From NCBI GenBank assembly GCA_049889095.1, contig JBLJFK010000001.1: a DNA stretch of 64,000 bases. One strand, written 5' to 3'. Position 1 is the stretch's first letter. Each line of letters begins with the position of its first letter. This stretch comes from Ewingella sp049889095 (GTDB taxonomy: Bacteria; Pseudomonadota; Gammaproteobacteria; Enterobacterales; Enterobacteriaceae). This document shows positions 17,152-26,005 of this stretch, piece by piece. The notes under the pieces are model-generated. The model did no database searches, was not told where the DNA came from, and saw only the letters and a list, made by a program, of their open reading frames with translations. A program made the translations under genes and the position numbers.

Positions 17152-18024
17152 TTATCTGCGCCGTTTAGCTGCCACCACCTCATGGGTGCGTTGCAGTGCA
17201 TCGCGCGCGGCGGGTAGTCGCTGAGTGACGCCAATAAACAGACAGTCAATGATCAACAGCTGACTGGTACGGCTGGCCATGGCGGCGGCGCGAAAACCCA
17301 GTTCGCGGCCGCTGGTCAGTAAGATACAGTCGGCTTTGCGTGCAAGTGGAGAACGGGCATTCGCCGTGATCGCCAGGGTAAAAGCGCCTGCATTCTTGGC
17401 CTGTTGCAGGGCATCTACCGCTTCGCTGGTTTCGCCGGAATGGGAGATAGCCAGCGCGACGTCCATGGAGGTCAGCAGGCAGGCACTGACCAGACTTTCA
17501 TCTCCGCTGCCGTAGGTCTGGCAGGCAATGCCGATCCGCCGCAACTTCTGGCAGAAATCCTGCGCAACCAGCCCCGAAGCCCCGACACCATAGACATCTA
17601 TCCTCCTGGCCTGACTGAGGGCATTTATCGCCTGTTCCAGCCCGTCGCTGGCAATTAACTCTGCCGTCGCCGTCGCCCCTTCAACTTCAAATGCCAGCAG
17701 CTTTTGCAGGATCTGCTGCGGGCTGTCCTGATCGGTGATGTCGGCCACCAGCGGTGAGGATGACTTTGTCTCGTCGCGGGAAAGTTCTGCGGCCAGTGCC
17801 AGGCGCAGTGCGGGATAGCCGTCAAACCCCAGACGACGGCTGGCACGCACCACGGTGGCGGTGCTGGTTGCTGCCTGTTTCGCCAACGCGGTGACACTGA
17901 TGTGGACGATGCGCTGTGGATCTGCGGCGATTAGGTTGATCACCCGCTGTTCAGCCTGTGAAAAGCTGCCCTGTAGCGCCCGCAAACGGGCTTCCAGCCC
18001 CAGACCGCCTGAAAAAACATTCAT
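17152..18024 (-). CDS. RpiR-family transcriptional regulator (HTH + SIS domain)
   Basis: From the ATG at 18024 it has 290 residues (MNVFSGGLGLEARLRALQG). An N-terminal RpiR helix-turn-helix (about 10-80, with AKQAATSTATVVRASRRLGFDGYP) precedes a SIS sugar-isomerase domain (about 120-260, with GVGASGLVAQDFCQKLRRIG and ISHSGETSEAV), which usually binds phosphosugars. The start lies one base beyond the stop of the upstream MHS transporter gene, so both are cotranscribed. It may control that transporter. The ligand is unknown. The open frame reaches 18054, but that would overlap the transporter. Confidence 0.85.
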   Translation of the reverse strand: MNVFSGGLGLEARLRALQGSFSQAEQRVINLIAADPQRIVHISVTALAKQAATSTATVVRASRRLGFDGYPALRLALAAELSRDETKSSSPLVADITDQDSPQQILQKLLAFEVEGATATAELIASDGLEQAINALSQARRIDVYGVGASGLVAQDFCQKLRRIGIACQTYGSGDESLVSACLLTSMDVALAISHSGETSEAVDALQQAKNAGAFTLAITANARSPLARKADCILLTSGRELGFRAAAMASRTSQLLIIDCLFIGVTQRLPAARDALQRTHEVVAAKRRR

Positions 18025-18025
18025 A

Positions 18026-19372
18026 TTATTTTTCCAGATCGCGCAGGTGGTCATCTTTGCGCAGCGTCATTAGCGCCAGCAGACTGACAATGCAGGTTCC
18101 CACCACGTAATAGGCCGGAATATCCAGATTGCCGGTCTCTTTGATCAAACCGGTAATGATGAGTCCTGCACAGCCGGAAAAGATCGCATTGGAGAGCGAA
18201 TAGGACAAACCAAGACCGGTATAGCGCACGCGGGTTGGGAACATTTCCGCCAGCATCGCCGGGCCGGGACCGGCAATCATGCCGATGGCCGCACCGGCGA
18301 TCAGTACCGCGATCCCTTTCGTCATCAGGCTGCTCCCTGTGTCCTGCAACAGATGCAGCAGTGGGAAGCTGAGAATAATCACAGCCAGCACCGCTATGAT
18401 CATTACCTTCTTACGGCCAATTTTATCGCTAAGGATCCCGGCAGGCAGGATAGCCAGTGCAAAACCAATATTTGCCAGCACCGTGGCAACCAGCGCCTGC
18501 AGGAAGGTGGCGTGCAGCGAGGTTTGCAGATAAGAGGGCATGACGACCAGGAAGGTGTAACCGCCTGCGGACCAGCCCATCATGCGGCCGATACCCAACG
18601 CGATGGCTTTGAGTGTGGCAGTGGTTGAAGCTTTCTCATCCGCCGTATTTTTGCTGGTGACCGGCGTTTGCTGGCTTGCCTGAAAACTTGGTGTTTCATC
18701 GAGTTTTAGTCGCAGCCAGAGGGCAACCAAGCCCATCGGCAGTGCCAGCAGGAAGGGAATACGCCAGCCCCACTCTTTCATGTGTTCTGCGGGCAGGGTT
18801 TGTACTAACAGCGCCACCAGGCCAACGCCCGTCAGCAGGCCAAGCGCGACGGTGAATGACTGCCAGGCACCGTAAAGGCCGCGTTTGCCCTTCGGGGCAA
18901 ACTCGGTCATTAGCGATACTGCACCGCCAAATTCACCACCGGCAAACAGTCCCTGGAGCATCCGCAGCAGCGTCAGTAACAACGGTGCGGCGACGCCAAT
19001 TTGTGCGTAGGTCGGTAACAAACCAATGAGCGCGGTGGCGAAAGTCATCAGCAAGACCACCGCAATCAGGGTCGGTTTGCGGCCAATGCGATCGCCAATG
19101 CGGCCAAAGATGATGGCGCCAATCGGGCGACAGAAAAATGCCAGCGCAAATGAAGCGTAAGTGAGGAGCAAACCTGTCATGCCGCTCTGGCCTTCGAGAG
19201 TGAAGAAGTTACCGGCGATCAGGGTTGCCAGATAACCGTAAACGCCGAATTCATACCATTCGATAAAGTTACCGACCGAACCGGCCATCAGCGCTCTGCG
19301 TGATTGACTGGTGCTGACCGCTGGCGATGGGGTGTTTGGGTTGTGTGCTGTTGTATTCCCGGAACTGCTCAT
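18026..19372 (-). CDS. MHS-family MFS transporter (metabolite:H+ symporter)
   Basis: Encodes 448 residues and 12 transmembrane helices. The N-terminal GNFIEWYEFGVYGYLA, the loop GRIGDRIGRKPTL after helix 2 and FAPKGKRGLYGAWQ are hallmarks of the metabolite:H+ symporter family (ProP, KgtP, ShiA, citrate and related carriers). The substrate cannot be told from sequence; a carboxylate, shikimate-like compound or osmolyte are options. A good ribosome site GAGGT precedes the ATG. The RpiR regulator gene follows by one base. Confidence 0.85.
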   Translation of the reverse strand: MSSSGNTTAHNPNTPSPAVSTSQSRRALMAGSVGNFIEWYEFGVYGYLATLIAGNFFTLEGQSGMTGLLLTYASFALAFFCRPIGAIIFGRIGDRIGRKPTLIAVVLLMTFATALIGLLPTYAQIGVAAPLLLTLLRMLQGLFAGGEFGGAVSLMTEFAPKGKRGLYGAWQSFTVALGLLTGVGLVALLVQTLPAEHMKEWGWRIPFLLALPMGLVALWLRLKLDETPSFQASQQTPVTSKNTADEKASTTATLKAIALGIGRMMGWSAGGYTFLVVMPSYLQTSLHATFLQALVATVLANIGFALAILPAGILSDKIGRKKVMIIAVLAVIILSFPLLHLLQDTGSSLMTKGIAVLIAGAAIGMIAGPGPAMLAEMFPTRVRYTGLGLSYSLSNAIFSGCAGLIITGLIKETGNLDIPAYYVVGTCIVSLLALMTLRKDDHLRDLEK

Positions 19373-19432
19373 TAGCTACCTCAAAAGTGGTGAAGATCGT
19401 TTTTTATAAGCGTAAGTGGGTGTTGAAATAAT

Positions 19433-19484
19433 CATGTAAACAATTTTCTAAATTTATGCTGAATTAATGTCAATTGTTTTCATG
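19433..19484. promoter_or_regulatory. Inverted repeat before the MHS-RpiR operon, candidate operator
   Basis: CATGTAAACAATT (19433-19445) and AATTGTTTTCATG (19472-19484) are reverse complements at 12 of 13 positions, 39 bp apart, 61-112 bp before the transporter start. Two half-sites on nearby helix turns could serve the tetramer-forming RpiR regulator. Confidence 0.4.
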
Positions 19485-19553
19485 TTTTGAACAAAATAAA
19501 AGCGAAAGATGTGGAGCAGGCGACGTTTTAGAGGAGATAGGGCGGGTACAGGC

Positions 19554-19590
19554 AAAAAAACAGGCTGCTCCTTTTAGGGGCAGCCTGTTT
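19554..19590. terminator. Terminator of the small gene at 19697-20005, possibly bidirectional
   Basis: A 13-bp stem (AACAGGCTGCTCC / GGGGCAGCCTGTT with one G-T pair) and loop TTTTA has A7 on the left and T5 on the right, so it can work on both strands. Confidence 0.85.
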
Positions 19591-19621
19591 TTATAAAGGG
19601 CTGGATATGCCTTTTACATCG

Positions 19622-19690
19622 TTCTACCCAAAATAATTCAAGTTGCAGGAAGGCGGCAATCTCATGAATCCCAGGAGCATGGATTGCAGG
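19622..19690 (+). repeat. Truncated ERIC-like sequence
   Basis: ACCCAAAATAATTCAAGTTG, a GGAAGGCGGCAA segment and TGAATCCCAGGAGC correspond to the outer arm and part of the core of enterobacterial ERIC elements. The rest of the core is missing or replaced. It lies just past the 3' end of the small gene at 19697-20005. Confidence 0.6.
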
Positions 19691-19696
19691 GGATAT

Positions 19697-20005
19697 TTAT
19701 AGGGTATGAATATCGATACCATCACCGATATTACTGTTCTGATAATAGTTACGCGGGACTTCCACCTGATACTGCTGGTCGTCGCAGGCAACTTCAAGAA
19801 TGTATCGTTCATTTTCGTAAGCGTTGATCGGGATAAAACCGAAGAAACCTTCCGCCACGCTAAAAGTGCGCGATGAGGGAATGGCATAACGTTGAACAAT
19901 CCTTGCTCGGAGAGGCTGCTGCTGGCCGGTTAACATGCTCCATACCCGCTTAATGGGTTGCGACAGTGTGGCAAGCACAGCTGAGGCCAGCGATTTGATA
20001 GTCAT
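19697..20005 (-). CDS. Small protein of unknown function
   Basis: I do not recognise this gene. From the ATG at 20005 (ribosome site GAGGT eight bases before) it encodes 102 residues, MTIKSLASAVLATLSQPIKRVW and on. The N-terminal 30 residues are amphipathic to hydrophobic and could be a weak membrane anchor or secretion signal. The rest (RARIVQRYAIPSSRTFSVAEG, then YENERYILEVACDDQQYQVEV) looks like a small all-beta domain. It has a good terminator downstream and an ERIC element directly upstream, so it is probably a real single gene. The open frame extends to 20038 without a ribosome site. Confidence 0.65.
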   Translation of the reverse strand: MTIKSLASAVLATLSQPIKRVWSMLTGQQQPLRARIVQRYAIPSSRTFSVAEGFFGFIPINAYENERYILEVACDDQQYQVEVPRNYYQNSNIGDGIDIHTL

Positions 20006-20029
20006 AGAGTGAATACCTCGTTGGTCTAT

Positions 20030-20151
20030 TCCCGTCATCTTTCAAGTGTCTTCTGCGTTGGCTGTCTTCATTTACCCCCAGTCACTTACTCATGTAAGCT
20101 CCAGGGAGTTTATTCAGTGGCCAGCTTGATGCCACTCGAATTATTTAGGGG
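20030..20151 (-). repeat. ERIC element (enterobacterial repetitive intergenic consensus)
   Basis: About 122 bp with the diagnostic core: CCCCCAGTCACTTACT followed by CATGTAAGCTCCAGGGAG, and outer arms TCTTTCAAGTG and CACTCGAATTATTTAGGGG. These match the two inverted ERIC core blocks with several changes. It sits between the start of the small gene (20005) and fhuF, so it is transcribed or overlaps the promoter of the small gene. Confidence 0.85.
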
Positions 20152-20263
20152 CTTATGACTTAATACTTATAATTTCCTTCGATTAATAGCCAATGTTTTT
20201 TTCACATAAGCTTAGGCATTATTGATTTACACGAGTTAAGTGCCGGAGATCACAACGCTTAAT

Positions 20264-21025
20264 TCAGGCCGGGCTTTTTCTTTTTTTTCCGGATTTGCGC
20301 TCTGCAAGCAATAAGGGGCAAGAAGGGCACATAACGTGGTCGGCTAATTCATAGCGCAGGCAGCACTGTCGGCGAAATTGCGTGCTGTTTTCATCTTGCG
20401 GATCTTCCGGACGCATAGGCTGATACAGCGGGTTTTTGCCGCCGTAATGCAGTTCCCGGGCATTAAGCAGCGCCATGCCGTCTGAGATATCGGCATTGAC
20501 CAGTTCAGCCTGCTTAATACCCCAGCCGACGCGGATCCCCGCGTTGCTCCAGTAAATTCCTGGTTTCAGGCCGGAAATGTCGGCCAGCGCCTGACATACC
20601 GGGCGCAGATGCTGTTCGATCATCTGGTCAAAGCGCGCCATCGGCTGCATAGACAGCAGTCTTTCGCCGGGGCCGTCAAGGTATATCTGATTCGGCAGCC
20701 CCTCGTCCTGCAGGGAGAGATAGACATTCTCTGCGGCGATAGGCAGTTGCCAGCCGTGACTGAGAGAGACGATCACCCAGCTCGGCAGCAGGTTGGCGAA
20801 ATACCACTGAGACCACATAGAAATGCGTGCGCGGCGCTTTTCTGTCTGGGCTGCGTCATCCGCGTGCAAAGACAGATAATGATTGAGCACACGGCTGCAG
20901 CCCTCGACGGTGGTCAGCAAGGACATTGGCAGGGCGTTTGTCACCAGGGGCGTCATCGGTTTGAAACTGTCGGCAACCCAGCTTATTGGGGTGTCGCGGA
21001 AACTGCTCAGGATCGTCTGCATCAT
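20264..21025 (-). CDS. fhuF: Ferric-siderophore reductase FhuF
   Basis: Encodes 253 residues of a cytoplasmic [2Fe-2S] protein that reduces iron in hydroxamate siderophores. The C-terminal Cys221-Cys222-x10-Cys233-x2-Cys236 pattern (QCCLRYELADH, MCPSCP) is the cluster-binding motif peculiar to FhuF. Length and the central SNAGIRVGWGI also fit. A Fur-like box lies about 63 bp upstream. Its likely partner, a hydroxamate receptor and transport module, is encoded at 31-38 kb of the same window. Confidence 0.88.
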   Translation of the reverse strand: MMQTILSSFRDTPISWVADSFKPMTPLVTNALPMSLLTTVEGCSRVLNHYLSLHADDAAQTEKRRARISMWSQWYFANLLPSWVIVSLSHGWQLPIAAENVYLSLQDEGLPNQIYLDGPGERLLSMQPMARFDQMIEQHLRPVCQALADISGLKPGIYWSNAGIRVGWGIKQAELVNADISDGMALLNARELHYGGKNPLYQPMRPEDPQDENSTQFRRQCCLRYELADHVMCPSCPLLLAERKSGKKRKSPA

Positions 21026-21087
21026 CGCTTTATGAAAAGATTCTATAAATCATGCTAATGAAAACAGGGTAACCAAAAATAAAGTGA

Positions 21088-21106
21088 AATAGTAATGATT
21101 TCTATT
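21088..21106. promoter_or_regulatory. Fur-box candidate of fhuF
   Basis: AATAGTAATGATTTCTATT matches the 19-bp Fur consensus at 11 of 19 positions, 63 bp before fhuF. Iron control of fhuF is known in E. coli. Confidence 0.5.
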
Positions 21107-21266
21107 TGTATTGGCATTGGCGACGTCATTTATCCTGCAATGCGGCAGAGCAGAGTAAGTCATGCTTTGCAGACCTGTCCGGCCAGATAATCACCAAATA
21201 AGCGAAATAAATCAGTCTTTTACCAGCCCATTAAATTCCTTATTTGTAGGGTGCTACTAGTACAGA

Positions 21267-23390
21267 CTAGAGTGATAAATCCACGGGTAAAAATCCGGTC
21301 AACCGTGTCTCAGACGGTTGTGGACGACCAAAGAAATAGCCCTGGAATAGTGAACAGCCTTCTTCTTTTAGGCGGCGGAACTGTTCGCCCGTCTCAACGC
21401 CTTCTGCCGTGATTTGAATATCCAGGCTGCGGCTCATGCCGGTGATAGCACGGATAATCGCCAGGGCTTCGCGGCTTTCATGCATGTCATTGATAAAAGA
21501 CTTGTCAATCTTGATTTTGTCGAACGGAAATGAACGCAGGTAGCTTAACGACGAATAACCCGTGCCAAAGTCGTCCAGGGCAATGCGTACGCCCAGCGCC
21601 TTGATTTTTTCCAGCATCGACACGTTGCTGTGGTTATTATCGAGCAGCACCGATTCGGTGATTTCGACTTCCAGCCTGTGCGGTGCCAGCCCGGACTCCG
21701 TCAGTGCGGTTTCAATAACCGAAAGCAGTGAGCTATTTTTGAACTGTACCGGCGAGAGGTTAACCGCAATGGTCTGTTCGCCTTCCCAACTGGCGGCTTC
21801 GTGGCAAGCCTCGTGCAGGGCAAAGGCGCCGATGCTGTGAATCAGCCCAGTCTCTTCGGCAATCGGAATAAAATCCATCGGCATGATCAGACCATTAACT
21901 GGATGATTCCAGCGCATCAGTGCTTCATAACCAATGATTTTGTTATGGGCACTGTCGGTGATTGGCTGGTAATAGAGCTTCAGCTGTTGCCCGGTAATGG
22001 CGTCGCGCAAGTCCAATTCGATGCCGCGCCGTTTGCGGGCCGCTTCGTCCATTTCGACCTGGAACAACTCGTAGCGGTTGCGGCCGTTACGTTTAGCTTC
22101 GTACAGCGCCATATCCGCGCAGCGCAGCAGATGATCCGCCGAATCATCACTGTTCTCCGCGATGGCAATCCCCACGCTCAGTCCGACACTCAGCGAGTGT
22201 CCTTCAATATTAATGGGTGGATTGACGGCTTCGATTAGGCGCTGAGCAATCTGATGAGCCTTTTCCACATTCGGCAGATTGGGCAGAACGATAGCAAACT
22301 CATCGCCTCCGACGCGGGCCAGCGTATCTTCTTCACGCAACACAAAGCGTAACCGTTTGGCGATACCGCGCAGCAGTTCATCACCAATCTGGTGGCCAAG
22401 GGCATCATTCACATTTTTGAAGTTATCCAGATCCAGACAGAGGGTAGCGGTGAGCCGGTTGGATAATTGCGACAAATTCAACGCTTCATACAGGCGCTGG
22501 TTGAACAGCACACGGTTAGGCAAGCTGGTCAGGTTGTCATGATGGGCCATGTGATGAATTTGCGTATGGGCGGCGTGCTGGTCGGTGACATCATCGGCAA
22601 TCATCAAAACGTAGCTGGTTTGTGCATCGCTGCCGTTTATCATCGAGGCGGTGGTTTGCAGGATGCGCTCACCCATCGGCGTGATCAGTTGTTGCTCACT
22701 TTTGTGCAGGCCCTCAGCGCGCAGGCACTCGTTGGACTGTTTATTGAGATAATCACTGATCCCTTGTTTGAGGCAATCCTGCGGACGCTTACCCATCAGT
22801 TGGTCGCGTGATATCCCCAGCAATAATTCTGCCTGACGGTTGACCAGCAAAATTTCACGCGAGACGGCGTTTTCAACGATGACCGACAAGGGAATGTTGG
22901 CGATCACCGTGTTGAGAAATTGCGACAGAACCGTCATTTGCTCATTGTTTGCTTCGGCCTGATCTTTAGCCGTCAGTAATTGCTGCTCATAGTTGCGACG
23001 TTCGGTAATGTCACGGGTTACTTTGGCAAAACCAATCAGCTTACCCGCTTCGCACAACGCTTCAATGATCACGTGCGCCCAAAACTGGCTGCCATCTTTA
23101 CGTTGCCGCCAGCCTTGGTCTTCATAACGGCCTATGCTGCGGGCGGTTTCCAGACCGTGCGCAGGCGACCCTTTATTTTGGTCTTCCTGAGTGTAGAAAC
23201 AGGAAAAATGTTGGCCCACAATTTCATCATGCAGGTAGCCTTTAGCGCGTTGTGCACCGGCATTCCAGTTGGCGATAATCCCCTCTGGCGTGAGCATATA
23301 AATGGCGTAATCTTCCACGCTTTGAACCAGCAATCGATACATTACATCAGAATCTTCGTTCATTTTATTTGCCTGATAGCGGACCACCAC
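21267..23390 (-). CDS. PAS-PAS-GGDEF-EAL cyclic-di-GMP turnover protein
   Basis: Encodes 707 residues without clear transmembrane segments. Two PAS sensor domains come first (about 15-135, starting YRLLVQSVEDYAIYML, then about 150-270). A GGDEF domain follows (about 280-440) with intact RVGGDEFAIV and, five residues before it, REED, an intact RxxD inhibitory site. The EAL domain (about 455-700) keeps YEALMRW, EITES, DDFGTGYSS and AEGVET. Both diguanylate cyclase and phosphodiesterase activities therefore look possible, and which one dominates cannot be told. The GTG start at 23390 has GGAGG ten bases upstream; an in-frame ATG at 23363 is the alternative. It is a single gene. The signal sensed is unknown; the PAS domains could bind haem, flavin or a small molecule. 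Confidence 0.9.
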   Translation of the reverse strand: MVVRYQANKMNEDSDVMYRLLVQSVEDYAIYMLTPEGIIANWNAGAQRAKGYLHDEIVGQHFSCFYTQEDQNKGSPAHGLETARSIGRYEDQGWRQRKDGSQFWAHVIIEALCEAGKLIGFAKVTRDITERRNYEQQLLTAKDQAEANNEQMTVLSQFLNTVIANIPLSVIVENAVSREILLVNRQAELLLGISRDQLMGKRPQDCLKQGISDYLNKQSNECLRAEGLHKSEQQLITPMGERILQTTASMINGSDAQTSYVLMIADDVTDQHAAHTQIHHMAHHDNLTSLPNRVLFNQRLYEALNLSQLSNRLTATLCLDLDNFKNVNDALGHQIGDELLRGIAKRLRFVLREEDTLARVGGDEFAIVLPNLPNVEKAHQIAQRLIEAVNPPINIEGHSLSVGLSVGIAIAENSDDSADHLLRCADMALYEAKRNGRNRYELFQVEMDEAARKRRGIELDLRDAITGQQLKLYYQPITDSAHNKIIGYEALMRWNHPVNGLIMPMDFIPIAEETGLIHSIGAFALHEACHEAASWEGEQTIAVNLSPVQFKNSSLLSVIETALTESGLAPHRLEVEITESVLLDNNHSNVSMLEKIKALGVRIALDDFGTGYSSLSYLRSFPFDKIKIDKSFINDMHESREALAIIRAITGMSRSLDIQITAEGVETGEQFRRLKEEGCSLFQGYFFGRPQPSETRLTGFLPVDLSL

Positions 23391-23770
23391 GGTTCAGAAT
23401 CCTCCCAAACCAGGGTCCGGCTTTGATTTGCGTCTGTCCCGACGCATTTTGCTATGTTGTGTAGCCAGACGTGAGCATAAGAAAGTTCGAGTCGCGTCCA
23501 GGATTGGACTGTAACGTGTTTATATTTTGTCTTTCACAGAAAATCCCCTGACTTAAAGGCAATTTACTTCGCAGGGCGTATGTAACAGAAAGGAGGTATC
23601 GGCCAATTCCACAATAACTTTATGGCTATAAGATTTTTTTTCAGAGGTCTTGCTGGATGAACATAAAGCAGTGATATATTCAGGATGCACAACACCCTCT
23701 CCTCACTGTTATTTATAATAAAATGGCTTAAAAGTTGTTGAGGAAATTTACTGAGTAAAAGGAATTAATA
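23391..23770. other. Divergent promoter region before gdhA
   Basis: A 380-bp gap with no open frame of merit. It becomes A/T-rich towards gdhA, with a TATAAT at 23715-23720 about 50 bp before the start, which could be the gdhA -10 element. A matching -35 is weak, so an activator is likely. Confidence 0.4.
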
Positions 23771-25114
23771 ATGAAGGTTTTGACCTCTCTGGAATCGTTT
23801 TTAGAGTCATTACACCAACGTGATGCACACCAGCCGGAGTATCTGCAGGCGGTGCGCGAAGTCTTCACCTCGCTGTGGCCCTTTTTGGAACAACATCCTC
23901 ATTACCTTGAACAGAGCCTGCTGGAGCGCTTAGTCGAGCCGGAGCGCGTGATTCAGTTTCGCGTTGCGTGGACTGACGATCGCAATCAGGTGCAGGTAAA
24001 CCGCGCCTGGCGGGTGCAGTTCAACTCGGCGATTGGCCCGTATAAAGGTGGAATGCGTTTTCACCCGTCAGTCAATCTATCCATTTTGAAATTTCTCGGC
24101 TTTGAACAGACCTTAAAAAATGCCCTGACCACGTTGCCAATGGGCGGCGGGAAAGGCGGGTCTGATTTCAATCCGAAGGGTAAAAGCCAGTACGAAGTGA
24201 TGCGTTTTTGTCAGTCGCTGATGACCGAGCTGTACCGGCATCTTGGGCCCGATACCGATGTACCGGCAGGGGACATCGGCGTAGGTGGCCGCGAAGTGGC
24301 CTTTATGTCAGGCATGATGAAAAAATTGTCTAATAACACCGCTTGTGTGTTTACCGGCAAAGGGTTGTCGTTTGGCGGCAGCCTGATACGCCCAGAGGCA
24401 ACGGGGTACGGTCTGGTCTATTTCACTGACGCCATGCTGCAACGTCACGGTCTGGGATTTGAAGGGAGCCGGGTTTCTGTTTCTGGTGCAGGCAATGTAG
24501 CGCAATACGCCATTGAGAAAGCGATGCAGCTTGGTGCTCGCGTGGTTACCGCGTCAGATTCAGGCGGTACGGTGGTGGACGAAGCCGGTTTCACGCCAGA
24601 AAAACTGGCGCACCTGGCTGAAATCAAAAATAACCGTTACGGCAGCATCGAAGAGTACGCCAGTGAACGTGGCCTGGTCTATTTAGCCGGCCAGCAACCG
24701 TGGAGCGTGCCGGTAGATATCGCACTGCCGTGCGCCACGCAGAACGAATTGGATATTGATGCCGCCCGTCAGCTTATCGCCAATGGCGTGAAAGCGGTGG
24801 CAGAGGGCGCCAATATGCCGACGACCATCCAGGCGACCGACGCATTCCTCGATGCAGGTGTGCTGTTCGCACCGGGTAAAGCCGCCAATGCAGGGGGGGT
24901 GGCGACCTCCGGTTTGGAAATGGCGCAGAATGCCGCACGCCTGAGCTGGAAGTCCGAGGAAGTCGACATGCGTTTACAACACATCATGCTGGATATTCAC
25001 CAGTCCTGTGTGTCGCACGGTGGAGAAGGTAAGCAGACCCACTATGTGCACGGCGCGAATATTGCCGGTTTTGTCAACGTGGCAGATGCCATGCTGGCGC
25101 AGGGCGTTTTATAA
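23771..25114 (+). CDS. gdhA: NADP-specific glutamate dehydrogenase
   Basis: Makes glutamate from 2-oxoglutarate, ammonium and NADPH in the cytoplasm. Encodes 447 residues, equal to the E. coli enzyme, with substrate-binding GPYKGGMRFHPSVN, catalytic-lysine segment LPMGGGKGGSDF, GDIGVGGREVAFM and the Rossmann motif SGAGNVAQYA. It is flanked downstream by a good terminator. It may take up ammonium released by the ast pathway and by nitrite reduction encoded nearby. Confidence 0.96.
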   Translation: MKVLTSLESFLESLHQRDAHQPEYLQAVREVFTSLWPFLEQHPHYLEQSLLERLVEPERVIQFRVAWTDDRNQVQVNRAWRVQFNSAIGPYKGGMRFHPSVNLSILKFLGFEQTLKNALTTLPMGGGKGGSDFNPKGKSQYEVMRFCQSLMTELYRHLGPDTDVPAGDIGVGGREVAFMSGMMKKLSNNTACVFTGKGLSFGGSLIRPEATGYGLVYFTDAMLQRHGLGFEGSRVSVSGAGNVAQYAIEKAMQLGARVVTASDSGGTVVDEAGFTPEKLAHLAEIKNNRYGSIEEYASERGLVYLAGQQPWSVPVDIALPCATQNELDIDAARQLIANGVKAVAEGANMPTTIQATDAFLDAGVLFAPGKAANAGGVATSGLEMAQNAARLSWKSEEVDMRLQHIMLDIHQSCVSHGGEGKQTHYVHGANIAGFVNVADAMLAQGVL

Positions 25115-25142
25115 CCGGTGTTAAACTAGCCAGCAGGAAATG

Positions 25143-25174
25143 AGACGACAGTAATGGGTTTACTGTCGTCTTTT
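25143..25174 (+). terminator. Terminator of gdhA
   Basis: A 12-bp perfect stem AGACGACAGTAA / TTACTGTCGTCT with a 5-nt loop is followed by TTT, about 30 bp after the stop codon. Confidence 0.85.
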
Positions 25175-25219
25175 GTATTTGGTCGTTTTGAAAACCACTA
25201 AAATAACGCGCAATACCTG

Positions 25220-25957
25220 TTAGTCGTCGAGAACCACGCGACCATGTAAGTCTTGCAACGGACGGTTATTAGCATGATGCATGGCAGAAGTGAACCAGGT
25301 GAGCTGCTCAGCTGATAACGTCAGAGGTTGTTTCACCACCATCCAGCGAACGCCTTCAGTGCATGGTGGTGTAGTCAGAGACCCATTGTAACGATAATGA
25401 GTGAGACTCTCTGGTAATAATCTCTTGATATCTACTTTCTGCTTCAGAACCACTGTCTCGCCAATATCCTTCGGAAGTTGTTGTGATATTTGTGTCAGCG
25501 CGGGGTTGGCTTTGCCGATTTTAAACATCACCGCAATGACAGCAATTTCGCCGTCAGCATCCATATTGACAAAGTGTGCTTCCAGCGGGAAGGATTTACC
25601 GTTGATGGTATTTTCACTTGGAGAATGAAAATGGAATTGCTGCAGCGTAAACTTATCGCCGTCTAGCAGGACAACGTCGCCTTCCTGCACGTTGGCCTGA
25701 ATGCTGTGGCCATTATTGATGAGGCTTACCGGAGGCATCTGGTAATTAACATGCAGAGGTCGTGCATGGACCTTCATCGAATTATGGATATTGATCGGGG
25801 ACTGATTTTTACCCTTTTCACACAGCATGTAATCTGGATTAAGTTTTGACCAATATTGAGGAGCAACTTCCCCTTCATATGACCAGTGTGCGGGTTCATT
25901 TGCCAATGCGTGGCTGGTAAACACCATCATACCGATGGCTAATAGTGCTGATTTCAT
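25220..25957 (-). CDS. cah: Periplasmic alpha-class carbonic anhydrase
   Basis: Interconverts CO2 and bicarbonate. Encodes 245 residues with a signal peptide (MKSALLAIGMMVFTSHALA). Zinc ligands His109 and His111 (QFHFHSPSE) and His128 (EAHFVN) are in place, as are NQSPINI and SLTTPPCTEGVRW around the substrate pocket. Cys46 and the Cys of TTPPC probably form the usual disulfide. The ribosome site AGGAAA precedes the ATG. It is a single gene on the reverse strand between gdhA and the DUF1090 gene. Confidence 0.95.
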   Translation of the reverse strand: MKSALLAIGMMVFTSHALANEPAHWSYEGEVAPQYWSKLNPDYMLCEKGKNQSPINIHNSMKVHARPLHVNYQMPPVSLINNGHSIQANVQEGDVVLLDGDKFTLQQFHFHSPSENTINGKSFPLEAHFVNMDADGEIAVIAVMFKIGKANPALTQISQQLPKDIGETVVLKQKVDIKRLLPESLTHYRYNGSLTTPPCTEGVRWMVVKQPLTLSAEQLTWFTSAMHHANNRPLQDLHGRVVLDD

Positions 25958-26005
25958 GAAATTTCCTTTTCATCTTTACACAATAAACATAGCGACGTTA
26001 AGTCA

